DNA of 64,000 bases from Adiantum capillus-veneris (taxonomy: Eukaryota > Streptophyta > Polypodiopsida > Polypodiales > Pteridaceae), in contig CM043966.1 in NCBI GenBank assembly GCA_014529385.2, positions 94,209,587 to 94,273,586 of the forward strand. Reading direction: 5' to 3'. Below, piece after piece: positions 8,183-21,018 of the stretch; within the stretch, counting starts at the first letter, position 1, and each line of letters begins with the position of its first letter. The notes below the pieces were generated by a model. It searched no databases. It worked only from the letters and a program-made list of their open reading frames with translations, and was not told the origin of the DNA. The position numbers and the translations under genes were made by a program.

Positions 8183-9930
8183 AAAGTGGCTGCCTGGAAC
8201 TGTAATGGATCTATGCGTCTTGATGTGGGTGCTTTTGAGGATAGCTTTACTGGAAGAGACATCATCTTTTACTCTGAGACACACCAAGCCCCCGCGCAAT
8301 CCGTGCCTCACATCAGTGAAACAGGTGGGAGACAGCCTACAGAGAGGAGACACACTCAGAGCACAGAGGACGGGGCTCGGGGGGGGGGGGGGGGTGGCAG
8401 TGTTATTTAGAGAAGATCTGTAGCCATTGATACATATAGCCTGTAGGGATGAGCAGGCTAGGTACATGTGGGTGAGACTGAAAGCAGAGACATGCAGATA
8501 TCTTTACATTGCTATTTGCTACTTTCCCCGGAGTACATCAGTCTATGCATCACCCAGAGGACAGTCCCCTTTTTCTATTTTGGATAATTACATATGGGAG
8601 TTCTCTAGAGATGGTGACATTATCATTCTAGGGGACTTCAATGCTAGGACTGCCCATCACCAGACAGTGTTTTATGATACTTGAGAGGAGATGTTGAGAG
8701 ATCTAGATGTTGTAGAGACGGGTCTGTCCAGACTATCACACGATGTGGAATATACTGAGTATGGGCAACACCTAATAGACATGGGCACCGCACATGGATT
8801 GGCCATCTTGAATGGCCTACAGAGATTTCCTCCTGGCAGGAGGTTTTACATGCTTCCCACACAGACATGGAGCCAGCACAGTGGACTATGTCATGGCACA
8901 GCCGAATCTCATCTCTAGTATCCAGGATCTCACAGTTGGGCCCAGATCGGTTGGAGTGGCAGTGGATCATGCTCTGGTGTCGGTGACCATCTCCTTCCAG
9001 TTCAGTGTAGCACACAGGCCACGGATAGCAGCCCCTACTCACTACACCTTCACACGGGAGGTGGATTCTGTATACATGGACGGGATCTACAGACGCCTAT
9101 GCACCGAGGACCCGGAGCGACCTCTGGAGGAGCTAACTACTATACTGACACAGACATTACACGATGCAGCAGCAGAGGCATACCCACACACCTAGTCTGA
9201 GCAGAGACGCCGATCAGGGAGCATGCCTCAGAATAGCTGGTACGATGAGGAGTGCCGCTAGACTAGAGCTAGACTTCAGAGGGAGGTGCTTTTGGGGGAC
9301 GTCACTCCCAGACAGTCACAGACTGACTTCCGACGCTTGGTGCGGCGGAAGAACAGGGCTTTTTTGGCTCGACTCGAGCAGGATCTCTACCAGCTATTCT
9401 TGAGTTAGGACTCACGTGAGGCATGGCGGCTCTTTCATGAGCAGCCCCCCCCCCCCCCCCCCCCGCTATTTTCTCCACAGAGACCTGGGGTCAGTACGCA
9501 TCATCTTTGTACACAGTACCTGGACAATCGCCCCTTCCCAACCCCCCGGATCCATGCCCACACACATGTGCTTTTTTCACCGCTGAGATGGTGAAGAAAG
9601 CCATTGACAAGATGAGGACTGGAAGGGCATATGATCATGATGGCTTAGTCGCTGAGCATTTCATGCATGCCAAAGACCTGCTAGCAGAGCTTCTAGCAGT
9701 TATGTTTAACCGTGCCATGTGTGAGGGTCTACTGGACACTTGGAGCCTATCTACGATTGTACCTATCTTCAAGTCAGGAGACCCCATGGAGCCTGGGAAT
9801 TATCGCACTATCATGATTGGACACACTGGCACAGTTGTATGCATCCATTCTTGAGCAACGGTTGAGTAGATCGGTAGAGAGGGAAGGAATGCCTGCAGGC
9901 AGGGTTCAGGAGAGGCTTCTCTACTCTTGA

Positions 9931-11382
9931 TATAACCGGCCCGTACAACGTAGAGGGCGGTACTATTTCAATTACCTGTTAACTTTACACAGAGCACTGA
10001 GAAGGGAAGAGAACACAGTTGCGTCCAGCGACTAGAATGTCACTGCGCACACGAGACCGACACCTTGTAGGCCCCAAAGACTGGCGCCCCTTTCGGTATT
10101 TCTTTATTCAAATTAAGGTAGACGATCCGACCACTTAGCACAAGCTTTTACAAAGCTGTCCAAACCTGGCGAGGGCTGAAAACGCAGGTTTTCCACCTGA
10201 TTTTGGCAGCATAACGGCCTGTAGGTCAAAAACACTTGTCTAGGACGGATTCCCTCGATATCTGGAAGCTTTCTGGTGAGCTGTCACAGAAATTCAGCGG
10301 GCTGTAATTCTCTGTTTTTCACTGCCGGGAGCCCAAAAGCATGTACACGCATCCCAAGGCTCTCACGAGGCTCCCCCGATGTTCCCTTGCAGTTTAGGTG
10401 CGAAACCCTAAACCTGCAAAAAAACACAACAGGCTGTAATTCCCTGTTTCGGATCGTTTTTAGCGGAGCGAACACGCCGACGCGTGTCCCAAGGGCTCCC
10501 ACACGCAATGGGACAGTTCCCCTGTGAATTGGATGAGTTTTCACGCGAGAAAACTCTCCAAACTCGCAATCTTTCGTGATGGAACTGTGCGTACCTGTGG
10601 GGGATTAGCAATTAGCTAATCCGGTTCCTGTTCAGAAGGCTCTTGCCTTGGAAAACGCGCATAAACCCCCAGAACTGTACATAGGTCAAATGAGAAGCCC
10701 ACTAGTGGGGCATAACATACTGTACGTAGGGGAGAAAGAGAGCAGTATGTAGCGTGCGGGGCATCACTCCCGTCACCATACTGTGCATAGAGGGCAAGGT
10801 AAGCATTCCATAGCTTCTGTACCTGCTACAATCCACCTGAGGCTGAAAATGGCGCCCCCTTTGTTGATATGCAGCTCGTTTTTGCCAACTGGTGCGTCAG
10901 TTGACTTGGCAGCAGAGCAATAGAATGTTCCCCTTGCATTCCAGAGCTAATGACGCGAACACATTTTCCGGTCAAAAATAGCAGTTCCCTAAATTTTAGG
11001 AGATGCTTCCATGGCGTCCCTATCGGTCTCCTGACCATCATTGAAGACTACCATTTGACCACCATCTACAATGTGGGTTAATTTACTGGCCCCTTTCAAC
11101 TTATAAAGTTGCAGTGACTTGACGAGTGGCCCAAATTCCAGTTTGGCGCACACGAGCTTCCATACTCATTAGAATTCAGTGCTAACTGGCCCGGGCAGTC
11201 CCTGTCTGACTGACCTAGATTCCCGATGTGAGAAACCCATTTGGCTGCAGCCGTTTCACAGTGGCCATGCAATGTCCACTTGCACCTTTTCAAGGGTTCC
11301 GGGACAAACAAGTAAAAATAAAATAAATATATCTAATACTTATTTACGGAAGGCAACAGGAAAAATACACCTCCTGGTGACA
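9931..11382 (-). mobile_element. Solo-LTR-like insertion in LINE C, 1,452 bp
   Basis: LINE sequence reads CTTGA (9926-9930) on the left and resumes with CTTGA (11383-11387), a 5-bp target duplication of LTR-retrotransposon size. The insert runs TATAACC...GGTGACA. Read on the minus strand it starts TGTCACC and ends GGTTATA, so one end has the expected TG and the other has a decayed CA. A minus-strand AATAAAG (~10100-10110) would be the polyadenylation signal. Its surroundings match 516-556. No ORF is convincing. The simplest reading is a solo LTR left by recombination. Confidence 0.6.
10280..10520. repeat. Degenerate tandem duplication inside the LTR-like insert
   Basis: Two units of about 140 bp each contain GGCTGTAATTCYCTGTTT, then an ACGCRTCCCAAGGCTC-like segment, then a GTTCCCYTGTGAATT/GTTCCCTTGCAGTTT-like segment. 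LTRs often carry such internal U3 repeats. Confidence 0.5.
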
Positions 11383-13123
11383 CTTGACCATATCATGACA
11401 CTCAGGACCATCATCGAGGAGGGCAGATCTCATGGGAGACGGATCTATTGTAGCTTTGTGGACTTCCGCAAAGCTTTTGACACAGTACCCAGAGCTAGAT
11501 TGATGCGCAGGTTACAGGAAATGGGAGTACCCACAGAGCTCATTTGGGGGATCATGGCATTGTACAGACCAGTAGTAGGGCATGTCCGCACCCCTGAGGG
11601 ACTTTCTACACCGGTTCACTCCACTATTGGGGTGAAGCAGGGCTGCCCGCTCTCTCCTACTCTTTTCGGTATGTATGTGGATGAGGTTTCTGACTACATT
11701 GAGAGCAATGGTGATAGAGGTGCACAGTTGGCAGGGACATGGATTCCACTTTTGTTATATGCCGATGATATAATGTTGATCTCCGAATCCCCAGAGGGAA
11801 TGCAACGTCAATTGGATTCTTTGCATAGGTTTGCCCACGAAAGTTGTTTGTTTGTCAACCTTGGTAAAACCAAGGTTATGGTGTTTAATACCACCCCACA
11901 ATGGATCAGGAGGTCAGCACTGACATTCACATACGGCCAGGAGACTGTGGAGTACACAGATGCTTACACTTACCTTGGAGTGGTTTTTAGCGGACCTGCA
12001 TTCTCACTCAGAAGAGCAGCAGAGACCAGACTGACTAGAGCCCATGCAGCATTGGGTAGATTGGAGAAGATGTGTTCGCAGGTTCAGTTTCAGGAACCCC
12101 GGACGAAGCTCTGGCTCTCTGACACTTTGGTGGCTTCAGCATTTCTCTATGGAGCTGAGATATGGGGACCTTCATTAGATCACCAAGGGAGACCGGGTCT
12201 CACAGATGGATGGGGGAACATGGAGAAACCTCTCGGCTCTATGATCTCGCGGCTCATTAGAGCCAAGGCATCAATACCACGGGCGATTATCTGAGAGCTA
12301 GCGCCCCCCCCCCCCCCCCAACTAGTAGCTGAGGTGCTCACCAGATCAGTCTCCTTCATAAACCACACATGGGAACTTCCTAGAGACAGATATGCTCGCA
12401 TTGCACTTGAGTCCTCTCGAGAGTTAGCCATGCAAGGAGATACAACATGCTGGTATGGAGAGATGGCATCATGGGTTCAGCATAGACAGGCTTCCACCAT
12501 TCCAATACTCATTGGATGCACCATCTCTCACTCTTACACAATCAGAGATCACCAAGCTCATCCGCCAAGACCTGACCCAGCTAGACACCAGGAGGACATG
12601 GATACAGCCAGCACAGGAATTGGGCACGAAGATGACTTTCTACAGAGACCACCTTCTCCAGCTTACGGAGGATGGTTTTGTGACGAGACCCAGATACATG
12701 GACATCCACTTGTCTCATGGGATTTGATGTGCTATTGGCCAGTTACGCACATCTTCTCACCAGCTGCGGATTGAGACTGGGAGATACAGCGGAGTACCAG
12801 CAGAGGCTAGGACATGCCCCTTGTGTGACATGGAGCCTGAGATAGAGTTGCATTATACATGCCGCTGCCCCGTCTACTACGAGATACGAGGCCGCTTCCA
12901 TTGCTTGTTCAGAGAGGGTTTTGGACCACTCTCAAGAGTCATGGGATATGAGGATCAGAGATGCCTGGGTTTGTTCTTGCTCGAGCTGCGCAGACACAGA
13001 GACAGCCTGATGAGTGGCAAGGCTAGCCAGTCTCAAAGACGGATCACAGACTTCTTCAGAACAGACACAAGACAGCCGCAAGAGCGCAGAGCTCCCCCTC
13101 GTCTCACACCAGAGGCACACTGA

Positions 13124-13486
13124 TTGACCGAGCAACTGAACTGGGGAAACCCAGGCGCCCACGACTGCGGAGGACTACACAGCATCGACGGAGGCTACGT
13201 TAGAAGATTCGGAGCAGTCTGGCCAGGCATGTACGACGCCCGGTCAGACTACTAACCATGGAGGAGATTGATGAGATCCGCCAACGACCGATGCTAGATC
13301 TCCTGTGATTTGGCTATCCCAGCTAGCTGCTTAGTTCACACCTAGCAGTTTAGGATTCCATAGTATTTTATTTTGTCATTTTGTTATCTTGTTACTCTGA
13401 CTTTGTATCAGATCCACCACATTGTAACTTTCTGGTCTCATAGGTCACTTTGGCCTTTTTGAAGAAGTTAATATAACATTTCTATT

Positions 13487-13520
<34 letters not shown>
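13124..13520 (+). other. LINE C 3' UTR and terminal (TC)n
   Basis: Non-coding tail of LINE C. It contains the family block ACCATGGAGGAGATTGATGAG, the GGTCTCATAGGTCAC motif (13434-13448), the hairpin GGTCACTTTGGCC and a short terminal TCTATTTCTA run passing into (TC)n at 13491-13520. Confidence 0.8.
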
Positions 13521-14227
<707 letters not shown>

Positions 14228-15900
14228 ATGAGAAAACAGAATGGCAAGGATGACTTGGTGGAGGATGCCATCCAAAAATGCAAAGAAGAATTGAGCGAGT
14301 CTATCAACAAGATCAACCGCCACCTCCTAGGTACTATTAATGTACTCGATGCCCGCGTGGCAGCACAAGAAAGTACGATACATACACTCGAGGATCGCGT
14401 GAAGGCCCAAGATGAGGAAATCGCACTACTCAAGAAGAGCTTGCAGAGGTGCGATCGCAGAATGTCCTCAAAGAGGGAGAGCTTCAACCCTCAATAATTC
14501 CAGAGCTTAACACGATTAAGGAACGATTGCGGGCCATCAAAGAAGGTGGGGAGCAACAAAAAAAAATTGACGACCTCGTGGGTAGATGTCATCTCAAAGA
14601 CCCAACGAAAAGTAGAAAAGGCCGAAAAATGGATCAAGATTGTCAAGAAAGGAAAAGGCAAGGAAATAACCCCCACCCCCACACCAACCATCATCAACTT
14701 GACACTAGAAGAGGAGCAAAGGAGACGTATGCAGGCCTTACACGTAAGGATATGTGGCCTCAAAGACCAAGATAATGTGGATGAAGAGGTGAAAGAACTC
14801 ATGACTCTTGTGGGGGTCAACGAGCAGACACATACGAGGGCTTGGAGAGTGGGCACTAAGAAAAGTGGGAGCAACGGAGAAACCTCGAAGGAAAGGGCAC
14901 TCATTCTCCGCTTCCCCTCCATGGAAGCGAAGGACTTCTTGAAGAAGAGCCCGACTCTGAAGAAGATTGGCATCTTTCTTGGAGATGACCTCACCCTCTC
15001 ACAGATTGCTCATATGCAAGAAGTAATGCCGGAAATTAGAGCAGCAAGGGAAAAGGGGAAGATTGCTTTTTACAGGCATAGTGGTCTCGTACAGTCCCGT
15101 ACGTTCGATGATGTGCGGTACTAAACGAACTAAAAAATATTAAGATGTACAATGACGTTACGTACGTTCAAAATAAAAAAACAAAGAATTCTTACGTCTA
15201 AGGCTTAGGCCCTTGGGTTTAAACTTTACACTTAAAGAAACTTGACGTTATGAGATCTTCAATGGGAGCTTGAGAGGGAGAGACCCAATGGAGAGAAGAT
15301 GGAAAGGCAAGACTCTAGTCTCTAGAGCTTGTCACTTGAGAGCTAGAACATGGAAGCATTGAGCAGTGAGAGCATTGAGAGCTTGAGAGCAATAAGCATT
15401 GAGAGCTTGGAAGTGTTGGAGAACAAGATGGAGAGGCATTGCTTAAATAGGAAGAGGCTAGAGCATGAGAGAGAGAGAGCATGGATGATGACTCTTGATG
15501 AGAGAGGGAGAGCGTGGGGGAGAGGGAGAGCATAAGAGAAGTGGAGCCCTAGCACATAGAATCCAATGTTTGAATGTGGCTTAAGTGCTTGAATTGGCGC
15601 TCCAAAACGGCCCCAAAAGTTGCCCTCAATGGCCCTTAGTCAACAGTCAAGAGCTGCCAATGGCTATAAATAGCCATTTAAATTTTTTTGGGCTGCTCAA
15701 TATAATCTACTCACAATTGTGAGTTTTGCTTTTTAAAAAAAAAAAAAAAAACCGTACAGAATGTACTAAACGAACGGGACGGTACGTGACCCGCAGTACG
15801 GAACGAGACGTTCCGTACGTCGTACGAAAACTACCCTGTTTACAGGGATGGAAAGGTGGCGATATTGGAGCGACGCCCCGCATATGACGGTGCGAGATCT
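14228..15900 (+). pseudogene. LINE D ORF1 (coiled coil plus RRM), shifted and interrupted
   Basis: MRKQNGKDDLVEDAIQKCKEE opens a coiled coil matching LINE C. Two compensating shifts (~14450 and ~14560) move the frame out and back. The RRM part is clear (ALHVRICGLKDQDN, RAWRVGTKK, LILRFPSMEAKDFLKK, IFLGDDLTLSQIAHMQEVMPEIRAA). The hAT-like element cuts the frame at codon YR (15076). The frame resumes after 15846 as GKVAILERRP. A 2-base insertion (CATATGA where C and E have CATGA) then puts the ORF1 stop out of frame. Confidence 0.8.
15077..15838. mobile_element. Non-autonomous hAT-like DNA transposon, 762 bp
   Basis: A perfect 8-bp target duplication TTTACAGG flanks it (15069-15076 and 15839-15846). 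Removing one copy plus the element restores LINE ORF1 sequence. The ends are imperfect inverted repeats: CATAGTGGTCTCGTAC on the left against CAGGGTAGTTTTCGTAC on the reversed right end. Subterminal regions are dense in CGTAC/GTACG, plausible transposase sites. The interior has GAGAGCATTGAGAGC repeats and an A run (15736-15751) but no transposase. An 8-bp duplication and CAGGG-type ends are hallmarks of the hAT superfamily. The left end has drifted from CAGGG. Confidence 0.8.
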
Positions 15901-18900
15901 ATGGGACCACACTAAAGATGGCAACTTGGAACTGTAATGGGTCACTCCGTCTTGATGTAGGGGCCTTTGAGGATAGCTTCACAGGGAGAGATATCATTTT
16001 CTACTCTGAGACGCATCAAGCCTGTGGGCAAGCCATGCCACAGGTGAGCGGATATAGATGGGAGACAACTTGCAAACAGGAGACCAGATCGGAGCATCTA
16101 GGGCGGGGCTCAAGGGGAGTGGCAGTTCTATTCAAGGAGGAGTTGTAACCATTGATATATATAGCGCGCAAGGATGAACATGCTAGGTACATGTGGGTGA
16201 GGCTCAGGGCAGAGACGGGCAGATACCTCTACATTGCTGTCTGTTACTTTCCTCCTAGTACGTCAGTATATGCCTCACCTAGAGGACAATCCTCCTTTGC
16301 TATTTTGGATAATGATATATGGGAGTTTTCCAAGGATGGTGACATTATCATACTAGGGGATTTCAATGCTAGGATTGCCCACCACCAGACAATATTTTAT
16401 GATACTTCCAAGGAGATGCTTAGGGAGTTGGACGTTATAGAGATGGGTCTATCCAGACTATCACAAGATGAGGAATACACTTAGGATCGCAGATACTTGA
16501 TAGATATGGGAACCGCGCATAGATTGGCCATTTTGAATGGCCTACAAAGATTTTCGACAGCTGGAGGTTTTACTTGCTTTCCACACCGACATGGTGCTAG
16601 CACAATGGATTATGTTATGGCCCAGCCAGGCAGGTCTCATTCCCTTCTTTCAGGATTTCATGGTGGGCACTAGGCCAGTTGGAGTAGCAGTTGATCATGC
16701 TATCTTGTCTTTCATCCTAACGTTTCAGTTCAACACAACTCCATTAGGAGAGGTCCCCACACACACTCTGTATACCTTCATGAAGGAGACGGATTCTGTG
16801 TATATGGATGAGATATACAGACAGCTATGCACCCAGGAGCCGTGACGGCCACTAGATGAACTCACTCAAATTCGAACAGAGACGCTCCATGATGTAGCAT
16901 CAGAGGCAACCAGCCTACACGGAGACGATATGGGAGCATGCCCCGGAACAGTTGGTATGATGAGGAGTGTAGAGAGACGAGGATCAAATTACAGAGGGAA
17001 GTGTTCATGGGTATTACCACATAGACAGTCACGGATTATCTTTCGCTGCCTAGTGCGACGGAAGAAAAGGGCTTATCTATGTCAGTTAGAGCGGGATCTG
17101 TATCAGCTATTTATATACAGGACTCAGGCGAAGCATAAAGGCTATTTCACGAGCATTCACCACCACCAGCGGTCACCTCCACTGAGACATGGGGGGAATA
17201 TGCCACATGTCTCTACACAACATCAGGGCAACCACCTCTGCCAGACCCACTAGAGACTAGCCCGGAGACATGTTCTTTCTTTACTGCCGAGAGGGTAAGG
17301 AAAGCCATTGACAGGATTAAGACAAGGAGAGCACATGATCATGATGGTCTGGTAGCAAAGCACTTCATCCATGCCAGAGATGCTTCAGAGCTCTTGGCTA
17401 TGATGTTTAATCGAGCCATGTATGAAGGCTTCCTTGAGACTTGGAGTATGTCTACGATTGTGCCTATTTTCAAGTCAGGAGATCCCATGATTCCCAGGAA
17501 TTATCACACCATCATGGTTGGTCACACATTAGCTAGGCTGTATGCATCCCTTCTTGAGCATGAGCTGAGTAGATGGGCAGAGCGAGAGGGCATAAGAGCA
17601 CCAGGGCAAGCAGGTTTCATGAGAGGTTTCTCCACTCTTGACCAGATTTTGACACTCAGAGCTATTATTGAGGAGGGTAGACACCATGGAAAGAGGATCT
17701 ATTGTAGCTTTGTGGATTTCCGCAAAGCCTTTGACACAGTGCCGAGAGCGAGACTTATACGCAGACTACTAGACATGGGTGTGCCTACAGAGCTGATATG
17801 GGGTATTTTGGCTTTATACAGGACAGTGATGGGGCGGGTACGCACCACTGAGGGAATGTCTGACATGGTCCACTCCACTACTGGAGGATAGCAAGGATGC
17901 CCCCATCCCCGACTCTCTTTGGGATGTATGTGGATGAGTTTTCTGACTATGTAGAGCGTCAGGGAGACAGGGGGGCTCAGCTAGTCGGGAAATGGATTCT
18001 GTTGTTACTATATGCTGATGATATTGTGCTGATTTCCGACTCTCTAGAGGGGATGCAGCGTCAAATGTATGCTTTGCATACGTTTGCTCGTGACAGTGGA
18101 TTGTCTGTTAACCTGGGGAAAACCAAGGTTATGGTGTTCAACACCACACCGCAATGGATCAGGAGGTCAGCACCCACATTTACGTATGGCCAGTAGACTG
18201 TGGAGTGCACAGATGCATATACTTATCTCTGGGGTAGTCTTCGGTACACCGGTGTTTTCACTAAGGAGAGCGTCAAAGACTAGACTGACGAGAGCATATG
18301 TAGCTTTGGGAGGACTGGAGAGGATGTGTTCGCAGGTTCAGTTTCAGGAACCGCGAACAAAGCTCTGGCTTTTTGACACTCTAGTGACTCCAGCTATGCT
18401 CTATGGAGTTCAGGTATGGGGACCCGCGGTAGACCACCATGGGAGATGTGGCAACACGGTTGGAGGAGAGGTATGGAGAGGCCTCTGGTTTCTACGATCG
18501 CTCGGATGATTCAGACTAAGGCCTCAGTGCCGCATGAGATTATCCGAGCCGAGCTAGCCGCCGCCGCCGCCCCCGCCCCCCTCTCCCCTCCCCTCTCGTG
18601 GTGGAGGCATTGACTAGATCAGTATCCTTGATGTACGATCTATGGGATCTCCCCAGGGACAGATACGCTCGGCTTGCCCTGGAGTCATCTCGACAACTAG
18701 TTTTACAAGGTGATACAACATGTTGAAATGATGACAGCATGGTTTCAACATGGATAGATTGCCTCCGTTTCAATACTCCCTGGATGCACCCTACCTGGAC
18801 AGAGATCACTAGACTCATACGCCATGATCTGATTCAGCTAGATACTAGGAGCACATGGATATAGCTGACACAGGAGTTGGGCAGGAAGATGGCCTTCTAC

Positions 18901-19281
18901 AAAGAGCATCTTCTCCAACTCACGGAGGACAGCTTTGTGACTAGGCCTGTATACATGGATACACACTTATCTCATGGGATAAGATGCGCTATTGGGCAGA
19001 TACACACATCCTCACATCAACTCCAAATTGAGACTGGCCGATTTCGAGGGGTGCCAGCAGGGACCAGGATATGTCACCTATGTAACTTAGAGCCAGAGAC
19101 AGAGCTGCACTACACATGTCATTGCCTGGCGTATTATGAGATACGCGGCGACTTCCACTGCCTGTTTAGAGAAGGTTTCAGACCTTTTTCTAGAGTCATG
19201 AGATACAAGGATCAAAGATTTCTCGGATTGTTCTTGCTAGAGCTGCGCAAACTTAGGGAGCTTGTTGAGGACATCAGGTGA
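15901..19281 (+). pseudogene. LINE D ORF2, multiply broken
   Basis: The endonuclease starts MATWNCNG (ATG 15918), with GDFNAR near 16359 and a decayed AVDHA segment near 16690. RT fragments: FVDFRKAFDTVP (~17710), a B-motif region with Gln/stop damage at 17889-17891, YADD near 18010, LGKTKVMVFN. The zinc knuckle is at ~19075-19125 (CHLCNLEPETELHYTCHC). Several in-frame stops (16482, 16843, 17889, 18194) and frameshifts are visible by comparison with C and E. An in-frame ATG stands just before the endonuclease, unlike B and C. Confidence 0.85.
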
Positions 19282-19578
19282 AGAGACGAATCATAGATTT
19301 CTTTACACCAGCCAAGGGAGAGCCAGAGGAGCAGTCATTACAGCAGATCTCAGAGCCCACCCATACTAGAGGTACGCTGCTTGACCGAGCCACTGAGCTA
19401 GGCAGATCTAGACGCCCACGACCTGGGGGGTCTCCCACCCATGACGAAGGCTGCAAGAGAAGATATAGATCACTCTAGCTCGACATGCAAGACACCCAAC
19501 CAGAGTACTGACCATGGAAGAGGTTGGTGAGATCTGACAGCGACCGAGAGAGATTTCATCTAAACCCACCAACACAAA

Positions 19579-19603
19579 CCCCCCCCCCCCCCCCCCCCCC
19601 CCC
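19579..19603. repeat. Poly-C run in LINE D 3' UTR
   Basis: 25 consecutive C in the 3' UTR. Fragment F has the matching run as G at 39511-39543, flanked by the same sequence (ACCCACCAA before it on the sense strand and ATCTCGTCT after it). It is therefore a subfamily feature, though its length may vary or be mis-assembled. Confidence 0.8.
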
Positions 19604-19793
19604 TTGTATCTCGTCTTAATTGGGAATCAACCTCAGATTTATTTCCTTTCTCCTTGGTGTTCTAGTGTTAGTTCTTTGTAACTTTGTAATTTTCATACTC
19701 AGACATGATATCAGATTCACCAATTGTAACTTTTTGTTCTCATAGGTCATTTTCGCCTTTTGAAGACGTTAATATAACATTTCATTTCATTTC

Positions 19794-19797
<4 letters not shown>

Positions 19798-19886
<89 letters not shown>
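19798..19886. repeat. (TC)n(CA)n compound microsatellite
   Basis: TC dinucleotides to ~19839, then CA to 19886. It is the 3' end of LINE D and the 5' flank of LINE fragment E'. Confidence 0.95.
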
Positions 19887-19887
<1 letters not shown>

Positions 19888-20293
19888 CAGATCTTGTCGC
19901 CTCACACGAGAGGCACACTGATCGATCGAGCGACTGAGCTGGGGAGATCCAGACGCCCACGATCGTGGAGGACTACAAAGCATCGACAGAGGCTACATCA
20001 GAGGATTCGGATCACTTTGGCTTGACATGCACGACACCCGGTCAGACTATTGTCCATGGAGGAGATTGATGAGATCCGCCAGCGACCGATGCTAGATTTC
20101 TTGTGACTTGTGATTTAGCTATCCCAGCTAGCTCACCTACCAGCTTAGGATCCCATAGTACTTTTATTTTCTCACTTTATCATTTTGTCATTTCGTTACT
20201 CTGACTTTGTATAAGATTCACCACATTGTAACGCTTTGGTCTCATAGGTCATTTTGGCCTTTTCAAGATGTTAATATAACATTTCATTTCATT

Positions 20294-20296
<3 letters not shown>
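19887..20296 (+). mobile_element. LINE E': tail-only copy
   Basis: About 410 bp holding only the family 3' UTR: AGAGGCACACTGATCGATCG, the GGAGGAGATTGATGAGATCC block, GGTCTCATAGGTCAT (20238-20252), the hairpin GGTCATTTTGGCC and the TTTCA units. It is severely 5'-truncated, as expected when reverse transcription stops early. It is nearest to A and C rather than to D. (TC)n follows at 20297-20375. Confidence 0.9.

Positions 20297-20375
<79 letters not shown>
20297..20375. repeat. (TC)n microsatellite, end of the LINE array
   Basis: 39 or so TC units after the tail of LINE E'. Beyond it the sequence becomes intron of the CstF-77 gene. Confidence 0.95.
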
Positions 20376-20376
<1 letters not shown>

Positions 20377-20572
20377 AGTAAAGTTCAATGATTTTGAAGT
20401 TTCTCTTCGTGTGTTGCTATTGATTTCTCGCTTGGAATGTCCAAGCCTGTAACAATTGCCCTCTTAGTGTACAACCTGGTAACATCATCTATTTGATGTA
20501 GTAGAACTATGCTGAGTACTTTTTGGTTTTGGGCCTAAAGATGTCTGAGCCCATATAAAAGAAGCAAAAAGG

Positions 20573-20868
20573 AATATGTTTAAATATTGTAAATTAGGGA
20601 AGAATTACAATGAATCAGTAAGTACTCTCCCAATACTGCTGAAAGAACTAGGGGAATTGGAGTGAATTTACAATATGTTTAAATATTGTAAATTAGGGAA
20701 GAATTACAATGAATCAGTAAGTATCCTCCCAATACTGCTGAAACAACCAGGGGAATTGGAGTGAATTTACACTAAGAAAAAATTATGTAAATTAGGGAAG
20801 AATTACAATGAATCAGTTAGTACTCTCCCAATACTGCTGAAAGAACTAGGGGAATGGGAGTGCTCAGT
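20573..20868. repeat. Three tandem ~99-bp repeats in a CstF-77 intron
   Basis: Units begin near 20573, 20672 and 20771 and share GTAAATTAGGGAAGAATTAC, CAATGAATCAGT, CTCCCAATACTGCTGAAA and GGGGAAT. The copies differ at only a few positions, so the amplification is recent. No function is suggested. Confidence 0.9.
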
Positions 20869-21018
20869 GAATTAGATAAACAGGCCAAGCCAGAATTCAC
20901 GTCACCAAGCTTGTAGTAATCTCGAAGCATGTCTGCGACTACGTCATAGGGATAATCCAATTATGACTAAATACATCCAGTTGCAAATAAGGAAACGTGC
21001 AGCTATTCTGTACTGCAG

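Larger units (their letters stand above)
8156..13123 (+). pseudogene. LINE C ORF2 (endonuclease-RT-zinc knuckle), broken
   Basis: Fragments in order: endonuclease start AAWNCNG (8189), GDFNAR near 8632, a decayed SDH region near 8960, and the linker FFTAEMVKKAIDKM (~9570). Then comes the insert, followed by RT motif A FVDFRKAFD (~11457), GVKQGCPLSPTLFGMYVDE, YADD near 11758, LGKTKVMVFN, and the zinc knuckle near 12815-12865. Disabling changes include a stop at 8682-8684, frameshifts near 8385 and 8840, and CGA to TGA at 12292-12294. The frame of 11179-12294 appears to start inside the insert, but only the part from 11383 is LINE. The catalytic residues that remain were functional before decay. 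Confidence 0.85.
7133..13490 (+). mobile_element. LINE C: decayed full-length copy split by an LTR-like insert
   Basis: It carries the same parts as LINE E in the same order: ORF1, in-frame TGA, endonuclease, RT, zinc knuckle, and the 3' UTR ending GGTCTCATAGGTCAC (13434-13448) then (TC)n from 13491. Both ORFs have frameshifts and stops, several at homopolymers (G run 8380-8392, C run 9445-9464, C run 12304-12318). The insert at 9931-11382 interrupts the RT before motif A. It cannot encode functional proteins. Confidence 0.9.

Noticed and set aside
8152-8205. ATGA overlap of the ORF1 stop as a termination-reinitiation start for ORF2 (C and E)
   Set aside because: That ATG is in another frame and ends at the TAA inside the WNCNG codons after about 17 codons. 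It would not give the endonuclease.
11179-12294. A 371-codon ORF starting before the RT of LINE C
   Set aside because: Its first 68 codons lie in the LTR-like insert. Only the part from 11383 is LINE RT.
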